Origin: Ktedonobacter sp. | GTDB taxonomy: Bacteria > Chloroflexota > Ktedonobacteria > Ktedonobacterales > Ktedonobacteraceae | Assembly (NCBI GenBank): GCA_003450555.1 | Contig: DMFQ01000457.1 | Coordinates: forward strand, 2,364-7,762 | DNA: 5,399 bases | Direction of reading: 5' to 3' | In this document: positions 1 to 5,399 of the stretch, piece after piece | How the letters are laid out: each line of letters starts with the position of its first letter | How positions within the stretch are numbered: position 1 is the stretch's first letter | Notes under the pieces: generated by a model | Seen by the model: the letters and a program-made list of their open reading frames with translations, nothing else | Databases searched by the model: none | What the model was told of the DNA's origin: nothing | Translations under genes and position numbers: made by a program

Positions 1-1
1 G

Positions 2-148
2 CCCAGTATAGATATTTTAAGTACATACAAAATAACTATACCAGAGGAATTTTCGGAGGAGAAACTCAATGCAATATTAGTGTCTACTCAACCGTTGACA
101 CAGTATACCAGGCTGGTTTGTTCTGGGTCGACTGGCTCCCATTTTTAG
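2..148 (+). CDS. Possible C-terminal tail of a convergent gene entering from the left edge
   Basis: The second plus-strand frame is open from the window edge to TAG at 146-148 and reads like ordinary protein (for example [18 protein letters not shown]). It would overlap the 3' end of the helicase by 65 bases. I do not recognise it. Plus frame 1 and one minus frame are also open to the edge here, so openness alone is weak evidence, and the inverted repeat at 6-41 lies inside it. Confidence 0.2.
   Translation, partial: PSIDILSTYKITIPEEFSEEKLNAILVSTQPLTQYTRLVCSGSTGSHF
6..41. repeat. AT-rich imperfect inverted repeat downstream of the helicase
   Basis: GTATAGATATTTT (6-18) pairs with AAAATAACTATAC (29-41) over 13 positions with one A-A mismatch, around a ten-base spacer. 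It starts about 40 bases after the helicase stop codon. There is no U-tract after it on the minus strand, so it is not a standard intrinsic terminator. It may be a weak RNA stem, a protein-binding dyad or chance in AT-rich DNA. Confidence 0.4.
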
Positions 149-1910
149 CAAAGCTGAAGCGGATGCCCTTCGTTGCCAGTTCCTTGATTATAGGAAAAAG
201 CTCAGAGCCACCAACAACCCAGATGGCACCTCCCGAAGCCCGCTTGTCGATTACTGTCAACCCTTTTTCACATAGGAAGGTGATTAAGTTAAAAGTCCCA
301 TTCTTATTTCCCTGATTGGACGTATTGAAAGTGTGTTGTTGTGAAACTTTACTTGCGGATACTTGTTGTCCCACTGGTTTGACAGGCTCATACTTCTTTT
401 GCGTTGCTGGATTGATAACCTCAGATTTAGGCGGTAGTACTGTAGCTGAAACAGCATTGACTTGTGAAGCTACCGCGCCTTTTTTCGAACTGTTGTTTCG
501 CTGCCAGCCTTGTCTCGTGGGTATTGATATTTCCTCACCATGTTTTGCCCACTCTCGTCGGAGTTCAGCGGCGCGACGTTCAATATGCTCCTTCAGTTCC
601 TCACCTTCACTATCTACATCACTTCCTGTAATAGAGTTTCCTTCAGGTGAAATATCAAGTGCTTGTAGTCGGGAGAATACTACCTCCATCGCTTGCTCTG
701 GATTGCGGAAAAACTGGCTGCCACGAATGCGTACAAATCGCCAACCAAGACGTTCCAGAATGGCTTGTCGCTCCATGTCTTCTGCGAGTTTCTCGTGAGG
801 ATGCCAACGATCACCATCGCATTCTACTGCGAGGCGTTTGCCATTGCCTTCAACCACCAGGTCAATCCGGTAGGCTCCTACGGGCCATTGAGGTCTCACA
901 CGATAGCCAACCTGTACCAAACGTCGCAGCACCTGCTTTTCAAACTCGGACTCTGTAAGTTGTTCTTTGGTATCGAGCAGGCGTACAAGCGCATATGGGT
1001 CTTTAGCATGCTCAATAAGTTTGCGGCGAATATCTCCTGGCTTCAGGTCGGTCTCTGGGTCCAGCGAGTGAACTACCCACATCTGGTCACGCGCGCGACT
1101 GGCAGCAACATTGAAGCGTTTTTTAAATGTGTTGTCTGATCCTTCCTGGCGCAACGGCAATGGGCCATTGGCGCCTGGCATATCAACCATTGAAAGGAAC
1201 ATCACATCTCGCTCGTCACCCTGGAACTGCGCTGCGTTGCCACATTGAATCCGCCGTTTCACATATTCCTCTGTAGGGAGATGCCGCCTCAGTAGCTCAT
1301 CTATACGCATGGTGTTCGCTTCGTCACTGACCATTGAGATGACGCCAAATGTTGCTCCCCTATACTCCTGCTGTTCTGTGGCTGCTGCTAATAACGAGGC
1401 CACAGTTAATGCTTCTTCTTCATTGGTATGCCCATTGGCTACAGAACTCTTGACTCGATAGGCAATCGTATGGGGCTTTCGTCGAACCTCGCTGGCGTCG
1501 CGTAAAGGCTTAATCTTTCCATCATACGAGAGGTGATTGCTAAATTGAATGATCGGTGAGACACAGCGGAAGTGTTCACGCAGACAAACAGGCTCAAATG
1601 TAGTCTGCGCCAGTTCATAGATGGAGAATTTTCCATCGTACAACTCTTTATTGGGAATAGTATTGAGGTACTCATCAATCAGGTGCTGTATTTCATCTAG
1701 ATTCTGACCTACAGCCATCGGGCTTACCTGTTCGTGATCACCTACAACCACCACCTGGTTTCCCATATAGACCGCCGTTAATGCGATGACATCTGCCTGG
1801 CTTGCCTCATCGATAATGACGACATCAAAGCGATTGCGCCGCGGGTCAAAATTCTCCACTACGCGACTCAAAGGCATAATCCAAACAGGGACAGCAAGTT
1901 TGAGATACAA
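84..1910 (-). CDS. C-terminal segment: helicase motifs II-VI, Vsr/DUF559-like nuclease, small terminal domain
   Basis: This 608-residue segment contains a conserved [17 protein letters not shown] lead-in (7-23), Walker B IIDEAS (32-37), motif [11 protein letters not shown] (57-64), motif IV LREHFRC (110-116), motif [16 protein letters not shown] (228-242) and motif [15 protein letters not shown] (263-275), including the arginine finger. Residues 318-415 (666-959) form a nuclease domain of the MTES_1575/DUF559, Vsr-like group: [14 protein letters not shown] (D350), [12 protein letters not shown] (E363, D365), [22 protein letters not shown] Ser/Gln/Asn/Lys-rich linker (about 421-539) leads to a compact terminal domain (540-604) with [16 protein letters not shown] and [19 protein letters not shown]. 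The nominal TTG start at 1910 lacks a ribosome binding site. Real homology starts at about residue 6, just after the probable inserted base at 1896-1897. The stop is TAG at 84-86. Confidence 0.85.
   Translation of the reverse strand: MYLKLAVPVWIMPLSRVVENFDPRRNRFDVVIIDEASQADVIALTAVYMGNQVVVVGDHEQVSPMAVGQNLDEIQHLIDEYLNTIPNKELYDGKFSIYELAQTTFEPVCLREHFRCVSPIIQFSNHLSYDGKIKPLRDASEVRRKPHTIAYRVKSSVANGHTNEEEALTVASLLAAATEQQEYRGATFGVISMVSDEANTMRIDELLRRHLPTEEYVKRRIQCGNAAQFQGDERDVMFLSMVDMPGANGPLPLRQEGSDNTFKKRFNVAASRARDQMWVVHSLDPETDLKPGDIRRKLIEHAKDPYALVRLLDTKEQLTESEFEKQVLRRLVQVGYRVRPQWPVGAYRIDLVVEGNGKRLAVECDGDRWHPHEKLAEDMERQAILERLGWRFVRIRGSQFFRNPEQAMEVVFSRLQALDISPEGNSITGSDVDSEGEELKEHIERRAAELRREWAKHGEEISIPTRQGWQRNNSSKKGAVASQVNAVSATVLPPKSEVINPATQKKYEPVKPVGQQVSASKVSQQHTFNTSNQGNKNGTFNLITFLCEKGLTVIDKRASGGAIWVVGGSELFPIIKELATKGIRFSFAKNGSQSTQNKPAWYTVSTVE
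1846..1900 (-). other. Frame break 2 (+1), middle to C-terminal segment
   Basis: The frame carrying Walker A reads [20 protein letters not shown] and stops at TGA (1846-1848). The next frame reads [20 protein letters not shown] across the same bases, which matches the usual lead-in to Walker B in this helicase group. The lesion therefore most likely lies at 1896-1897 (one extra T in AACTTG), giving [11 protein letters not shown] when removed. The zero-frame stop has the context GGAG-AA-UUU-UGA-C, which resembles the prfB recoding site. Confidence 0.65.
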
Positions 1911-4272
1911 GCATGAGCTGACGAGCGGCAGCTAATAGCCTGGGAGCTCTTTTGCCTTTCCCTTTGCCAACCTTTTTCATCAGTGCTTTCCACCCTTGAA
2001 GTGCCTGCCGTTGCTCAAGAGTAGTACGTCTGGCCTGCGCTGCCCACGCTTTTTTCTCTACCAAATCCGCCGTGACGCGCTGTAATTCAGTACTCAGGCG
2101 TGCTATCCGTTCTTGCAAATCCTCCAGTGATGTTCTCGCTCGCGCATCCAGTTCATCTTGCAGTTGTCGCCATTGCCATGCCATCGCACAATCACCTGGC
2201 AGGTCACGTTCTCCATGAATATCCAGGCGATCTCGAATGGCTGCAGCCCAGGCAGGAGCTACCTTATCCAGTTTCACTAACAGTTCGTGACGGCGTTGTA
2301 AATCCTTCCTTTGACTATGTAAGTGAGAAAGTTGGTTAAAAGCTTGACGGTATCTCTGAGCATCTAACCTTTTGACTGCCATGAAAAGCTGCTGTATGAC
2401 TTCAGCCTTTGTTGCTCCTGCACTATTTAGTTCAATTTGCCTCTCTACATTACGCAGCTTGCTCTCATTCTGTGCTAGCACTCTACGATTGACTTCAGCA
2501 GCTACGACTGGTGAAAGTTTCTCGAACACAGCTTCTCGCAACCGCAAAAGGTCACCATGCTCAACTAGCATGACTGGCATTTCAGCTAAGAAGGCGTTCC
2601 AGAGGAATCCTTGCTCTATCAATACTTGTTCCAGTGGAACCCATGTGATTGTGAACCAATCAAGGCATTGCCGTATCGGATAGACAAACTGTATGCAGTT
2701 CCGCTCTGGCTCAGGACCAAGAGCCATTGCATCAGGTCCACCTAATGGAACCATCTGTCTTTGCCAGCGCCCAAGTAGATTCAGGCGAGCTACCTTCAAG
2801 CGTAGAAATACACGTAGTGCTATAAAGTGTTCCAGTACTTCGGGGGATTTTCCCTGCACCCGTGTATTGTCAATTAATGTCTTCCAATCTCGATGCATGA
2901 GTAGCGTCAGGGTGCTCAACTTTCCGCTTTTCTGCAGATGCTCTATAACCGCATCTAGCACCTTTTCGACGCGATCAGGGAGGCAATCTTCAGGAAGAAA
3001 TGGATCGTACTTTAGCAGCAGAGGGTGTGCTTGAGCCGCAAGTGCACTTACACTCTGGATTTCAGTCAATAGATCTTCCCAAGCCTGCCGACGCGGCCCA
3101 CCTTCACAACCTGCCGCGATTGCAGCCAGACACCACCCCGTACTATCACGTAGAGGTACGACGGCAGATGTAAGACGGGCCTGCAGTTGCTCAAGAGCAT
3201 CCTGTGATCTATCTTTTACTGCTCCAGTCCAGAGGTCACGCCGATAGCCTAGATTTTCATGCTGCAACTGTACTCGCTCAGTAACCAGGTACTCAAAATC
3301 TGCCGGTGTTACTAATTTGCCTGGGTTTGGTAGGATACGACCGATTTCCTGTTCGTCTTTAGCTGTTACCGTGACATTTGTGCGATAGAGTTCAACGAGT
3401 TCCCCTTGTGAAAGAGGGAATGGCTCACCAAGCTTCACGGGGGTCGGAATCCATGAAGATGTTGCCGCGTGATCTTTGATGAAACGTGCAGCCTCAGAAG
3501 GTGAAAATTGCTTTCCTGCTAAAACGATACTCCGGTACTCATCAAATCGTGCTTCACTCAGCCACTGCCGCGTTTCCTGCAACTGGCGCAGCAGCTCAAT
3601 GCGCTGCCGCATCAGTATACCGGCCTCACGCTCCAATGTATCCGTATTGGAAGATGCGAGCCGTTCAGTAATCGCATCAACACTACGTTCCATTTGCTCC
3701 CTACTTGTACTGTCATCCAGTACGCTCACACACAGTGGCTGTAGTGGTTCGACAACCTTTTCGCGGAGCACATTTAAAGCTTTGGCTGTATGGCTGGTAA
3801 CGAGTACACTCTTCCCCTGCGCTAGCAAATGTCCCAAAAGATTTGCGATGGTATGGGTTTTACCGGTACCGGGAGGTCCCTGTACTAATACTGCCCCCTG
3901 TTTTTCAAGACGCCGTGCAATCTCCAACTGTTCTGCATTAGCAGGTTTACTGAGTAATACATGCTCATCTTCACCATTTGGCGAGGATAAAGCCGTGGGA
4001 CTCTGCTCTCCCTCTTGTCTTATGGCTTTCGAAGCAATACCAACAATATTGGTGAGTGAAGATGGCAGGTCATTACGCTCTGGCAAATCTTCAAGTATCG
4101 ACTCAAGTGCAGTACTAAAACCGGAGTGTCCTGTTACGTAGAAAAAGCACAGGATCACGACTAATACGAGGAACATCTTTATTTTTCTGAAGAGTGTTCT
4201 CAGCAGCAAACTCTCCATATGGAGAAAGCAAAGTAACAAGCCTTTTGAAAAAGGTAGAGGTTTCCTCCCCAC
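1846..4272 (-). CDS. Middle segment: Walker A half of the SF1 helicase motor with long coiled-coil insertion
   Basis: True homology begins near residue 51 ([20 protein letters not shown], from about 4122). The preceding 50 residues are an out-of-frame reading of the N-terminal segment and look like a false membrane helix. A Q-motif-like block, [11 protein letters not shown] (112-122), precedes Walker A GPPGTGKT (132-139; 3856-3879), which binds ATP phosphates. Motif Ia-like [11 protein letters not shown] follows (about 155-167). About 600 residues with few helicase motifs come next, rich in charged heptad-like helices (about 600-670 and 700-760), then a basic [10 protein letters not shown] stretch (766-775). 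This is the position of the 1B/stalk insertion in UPF1/DNA2-like helicases. The homologous frame is lost after SQT (790-792); the last 16 residues, [16 protein letters not shown], are off-frame. The apparent GTG start at 4272 has no ribosome binding site and is probably not used. Confidence 0.8.
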   Translation of the reverse strand: MGRKPLPFSKGLLLCFLHMESLLLRTLFRKIKMFLVLVVILCFFYVTGHSGFSTALESILEDLPERNDLPSSLTNIVGIASKAIRQEGEQSPTALSSPNGEDEHVLLSKPANAEQLEIARRLEKQGAVLVQGPPGTGKTHTIANLLGHLLAQGKSVLVTSHTAKALNVLREKVVEPLQPLCVSVLDDSTSREQMERSVDAITERLASSNTDTLEREAGILMRQRIELLRQLQETRQWLSEARFDEYRSIVLAGKQFSPSEAARFIKDHAATSSWIPTPVKLGEPFPLSQGELVELYRTNVTVTAKDEQEIGRILPNPGKLVTPADFEYLVTERVQLQHENLGYRRDLWTGAVKDRSQDALEQLQARLTSAVVPLRDSTGWCLAAIAAGCEGGPRRQAWEDLLTEIQSVSALAAQAHPLLLKYDPFLPEDCLPDRVEKVLDAVIEHLQKSGKLSTLTLLMHRDWKTLIDNTRVQGKSPEVLEHFIALRVFLRLKVARLNLLGRWQRQMVPLGGPDAMALGPEPERNCIQFVYPIRQCLDWFTITWVPLEQVLIEQGFLWNAFLAEMPVMLVEHGDLLRLREAVFEKLSPVVAAEVNRRVLAQNESKLRNVERQIELNSAGATKAEVIQQLFMAVKRLDAQRYRQAFNQLSHLHSQRKDLQRRHELLVKLDKVAPAWAAAIRDRLDIHGERDLPGDCAMAWQWRQLQDELDARARTSLEDLQERIARLSTELQRVTADLVEKKAWAAQARRTTLEQRQALQGWKALMKKVGKGKGKRAPRLLAAARQLMLVSQTCCPCLDYAFESRSGEF
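4115..4126 (-). other. Frame break 1 (+1), N-terminal to middle segment
   Basis: On the minus strand the text reads AGG ACA CTC CGG TTT TAG. Omitting one C of the CTCCGG (4123-4124 on the plus strand) restores TLGFSTAL. Alternatively, tRNA-Phe slipping +1 on UUU-U directly before the UAG would give TLRFSTAL, a single residue different. The run lengths are only two bases, so a homopolymer sequencing error is not an obvious explanation. Confidence 0.7.
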
Positions 4273-5113
4273 CTAATGGATGCCATCCGTACAGATCAAG
4301 ATCGTTACGGCAACCGGATAGAGCAGAGGCATTGACTCCTGGTATTGATTGGAATAGCGCCGTATACAGTTCCGGTGGTCGATCAGTTTGAACCAATATG
4401 AACTCAGGAATTTCTGGATTGAAGTGCAACTCAAGACGCAAAAGCAATACCGGATGGTTGATCGGATTGCCATCCTTTGGCTGCCAGCTAAGCAAGCCAT
4501 CGCCTACTATGAGTTCCAAGCGCTCAGACTCTCGCTCTATCTGTGCTTGCAATGCATAGAGCTTTTCAAAGATGGACATCGTAAGATAAGCGGGTTTTTC
4601 GTCCTCGACCCATTTAGCTCGCATCGCCATCCAATTCTCTAATACCTGTTTTAGCCGAGGGTCGTCCTCAAAACTGGGAGGGCGTGTTTGACCATTGACA
4701 GTTGATCGATTTTCTACGTTTGCATATGTTGACGTAACAACTACCTGTCCATCGATGCGCTGCCATCCATTTTGCAACCAGGGAAGAAGTTCACGAGGTG
4801 GTTCTGGCGGCTCCAGTAATGTAGGTCGTCGTACCTTCAAGATGAAGTCGTCGGCGACACCCTTATCATCCTTCTGTCCCTCCAGGAGTTGATTGTCGCT
4901 GCCGTCATCAATCTCATTTGCTCTGCTAGCTATTGCACTTCGGCGAATACATGGGTGATTAGGCAAATCATGGAACCACATAGTCCATGCTTGTTCTTGT
5001 ATATCTCGTTTGGTAGGATTACGTAGCTGATTCAGTGCCTGAAGATAACGAAAAATTTGAATAGACTTAGAATGTGCCTGATCGCGCACAGTATTATTGA
5101 TATCCTGCTTCAC
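4115..5113 (-). CDS. N-terminal segment of the split helicase-nuclease
   Basis: This 332-residue segment holds the N-terminal, pre-motor region. I cannot assign it a named domain. Its landmarks are an amphipathic start (IFRYLQALNQLRNP, about 20-33), a WTMWFHDLP block (43-51), a Pro-rich stretch LEPPEPPRELLPWLQNGW (100-117), a helical ELxxLQAQIERESERLEL region (183-201), and GDGLLSW...HPVLLLRLELHF (205-231). Such blocks are usual ahead of the ATPase in very long SF1 helicases. GTG at 5111-5113 is the most upstream start possible because TAG directly precedes it in frame. Only a weak GAG lies 7-9 bases upstream, so initiation may be poor. The true protein continues into the frame of the next segment near 4123; only RF and the stop are off-frame. 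Expressed alone it would lack all ATPase motifs. Confidence 0.75.
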   Translation of the reverse strand: MKQDINNTVRDQAHSKSIQIFRYLQALNQLRNPTKRDIQEQAWTMWFHDLPNHPCIRRSAIASRANEIDDGSDNQLLEGQKDDKGVADDFILKVRRPTLLEPPEPPRELLPWLQNGWQRIDGQVVVTSTYANVENRSTVNGQTRPPSFEDDPRLKQVLENWMAMRAKWVEDEKPAYLTMSIFEKLYALQAQIERESERLELIVGDGLLSWQPKDGNPINHPVLLLRLELHFNPEIPEFILVQTDRPPELYTALFQSIPGVNASALSGCRNDLDLYGWHPLGGEETSTFFKRLVTLLSPYGEFAAENTLQKNKDVPRISRDPVLFLRNRTLRF

Positions 5114-5140
5114 CTACTGCTCAATTCTAGTTATTCGCCA

Positions 5141-5163
5141 GGTATCTTTACCGGAGTGATACC
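5141..5163. repeat. Dyad GGTATC-11-GATACC in the helicase leader
   Basis: A perfect 6-bp inverted repeat with an 11-base spacer lies 28-50 bases upstream of the GTG start and downstream of the predicted transcription start. The half-site spacing (17 bp centre to centre) would suit a dimeric repressor. In RNA it could form a hairpin near the ribosome entry site. The leader otherwise holds no gene I can support. Confidence 0.35.
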
Positions 5164-5202
5164 CTTGCAAAGCACTTATTGCTCTCTACCTATATAAAAT
5201 GG

Positions 5203-5230
5203 TTGACTCTTTATATTAGGTTTAAATAAT
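5203..5230 (+). promoter_or_regulatory. Possible divergent plus-strand promoter
   Basis: TTGACT (5203-5208) and AATAAT (5225-5230) are separated by 16 bases, each 5 of 6 to consensus, in an AT-rich stretch. It would fire rightward, overlapping the helicase leader and out of the window. No plus-strand gene starts within the remaining 170 bases, so its target is unknown, and AT-rich DNA produces such matches by chance. Confidence 0.25.
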
Positions 5231-5245
5231 TATTTTCTGGTTATC

Positions 5246-5274
5246 AGTATAACAAAAAGCGACTCATATCTCAA
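5246..5274 (-). promoter_or_regulatory. Sigma70-type promoter for the helicase gene
   Basis: On the minus strand, TTGAGA (5269-5274, 5 of 6 to TTGACA) is followed by exactly 17 bases and TATACT (5246-5251, 5 of 6 to TATAAT). Transcription would start near 5239, leaving a leader of about 125 bases before the GTG at 5113. It is the best minus-strand promoter match in this intergenic stretch and lies just downstream of a terminator-like hairpin, which fits an independently transcribed gene. Confidence 0.55.
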
Positions 5275-5292
5275 GAGAAAGCTGTTAACCAA

Positions 5293-5309
5293 ACCTCTAG
5301 CAGAGAGGT
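5293..5309. repeat. Short inverted repeat ACCTCT-5-AGAGGT
   Basis: A perfect 6-bp dyad with a five-base spacer lies between the terminator-like hairpin and the helicase promoter, about 20 bases upstream of the -35 box. It could be a second stem in the same termination region or an operator. There is no further evidence for either. Confidence 0.3.
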
Positions 5310-5315
5310 CTTCCC

Positions 5316-5335
5316 AAAAAGCAGCGTTTTCGCTG
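5316..5335 (-). terminator. Intrinsic terminator-like hairpin (minus strand)
   Basis: Read on the minus strand, CAGCG-AAAA-CGCTG forms a perfect 5-bp GC-rich stem with a four-base loop, followed by C and TTTTT. It would end transcripts entering from the right edge before the helicase promoter. The stem is short, so efficiency is uncertain. Confidence 0.4.
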
Positions 5336-5399
5336 GTGTGGTATATAATAGAAATGCCAAAGTACTGACGTATATAGTAGCAACATGCTGTAATCCCAC

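Larger units (their letters stand above)
84..5113 (-). pseudogene. Frameshifted SF1 helicase with C-terminal Vsr/DUF559-like nuclease (whole gene, about 1675 aa when repaired)
   Basis: Three overlapping minus-strand reading frames encode successive parts of one protein. Seen directly: the N-terminal part ends in RNRTLRF-stop, and one frame over the text continues [13 protein letters not shown]; dropping one C of CTCCGG gives RTLGFSTAL. At the second break, LMLVSQT in one frame continues as [12 protein letters not shown] in the next if one T of AACTTG is dropped. Repaired numbering places Walker A at about 412-419, the DEAS box at 1101-1104, the SRAR motif near 1340, the nuclease at about 1385-1482 and a small terminal domain at 1607-1671. 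Known for the family: ATP-driven unwinding or translocation on nucleic acid. Inferred: cytoplasmic DNA processing, possibly antiphage. No key motif is lost apart from the two shifts, so decay is recent, or the shifts are sequence errors or recoding. No fragment has a convincing ribosome binding site of its own except, weakly, the first. Confidence 0.8.

Noticed and set aside
55..80. GGAGGAG ribosome-binding-like sequence followed by ATG at 69 on the plus strand
   Set aside because: The ATG is followed by a stop after three codons, so there is no gene to translate.
95..100. Perfect TTGACA on the plus strand
   Set aside because: No -10-like hexamer at 16-18 bases, and it falls within the last codons of the helicase.
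316..798. A 160-codon plus-strand open frame, with overlapping ones at 647-958 and 693-1139
   Set aside because: They are antisense to the nuclease and helicase motif VI regions, overlap each other in different frames, and have Ser/Cys/Arg-rich composition typical of reverse-strand shadows.
3476..4141. A 221-codon plus-strand open frame opposite the Walker A region
   Set aside because: It is antisense to a clearly conserved ATPase region, its protein is Ser/Cys/Arg-rich and low in recognisable pattern, and it has no ribosome binding site. It is a shadow frame.
4135..4176. Membrane-helix-like stretch ([13 protein letters not shown]) near the start of the middle reading frame
   Set aside because: It lies upstream of the frame break, where the true coding frame is that of the N-terminal segment ([19 protein letters not shown]). 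The hydrophobic run is an out-of-frame artefact.
5130..5180. Short leader-peptide-like frame starting at a GTG in the helicase leader
   Set aside because: About 14 codons with no clear ribosome binding site and no attenuator-type arrangement downstream.
5344..5349. Perfect TATAAT on the plus strand
   Set aside because: No -35 match at the right distance, no TG extension directly before it, and the nearest ATG opens only four codons.
5271..5399. Minus-strand frame open from the right edge for 42 codons
   Set aside because: It runs through both hairpins and into the helicase -35 box, and the text is not recognisable. Probably chance.

Overview
The window is almost entirely taken up by one very large minus-strand gene, about 5113 down to 84. 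It encodes a superfamily 1 (UPF1/DNA2-like) helicase with a PD-(D/E)xK/Vsr-like (DUF559/MTES_1575-type) nuclease domain near its C-terminus. The gene cannot be read in a single frame. It lies in three consecutive minus-strand frames: an N-terminal part (5113-4115), a middle part with Walker A (4272-1846), and a C-terminal part with Walker B, motifs III-VI, the nuclease and a small terminal domain (1910-84). Each step is a +1 shift. Removing one base near 4123-4124 and one near 1896-1897 gives a continuous product of about 1675 residues with every helicase motif in order. The window therefore shows either a recently broken gene, two one-base sequence errors, or (less likely) a gene using +1 frameshifting. 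Both zero-frame stops are preceded by a slippery UUU-U, which is noted as a separate finding.

Layout from right to left, following transcription. Positions 5399-5275 hold no gene I can support, but contain two short hairpins, one of which (5316-5335) looks like a minus-strand intrinsic terminator for something beyond the right edge. A good sigma70-type promoter (TTGAGA-17-TATACT, 5274-5246) points at the helicase. Next come a leader of about 125 bases with a 6-bp dyad at 5141-5163, the GTG start at 5113, and the three coding segments. After the stop at 84-86 there are 83 AT-rich bases with an imperfect 13-bp-arm inverted repeat (6-41). They may also contain the last codons of a convergent plus-strand gene entering from the left (2-148), but this is weak.

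Organism: a bacterium of medium G+C (roughly 50% by eye) with AT-rich intergenic DNA and a sigma70-like promoter. The wording of the helicase motifs reminds me of Chloroflexota such as Ktedonobacteria, but this is memory-based and low confidence. Long helicase-nuclease fusions of this kind often occur in accessory and defence-rich regions. A DNA-targeting antiphage role is the most attractive hypothesis, but no neighbouring defence gene is visible here to support it.
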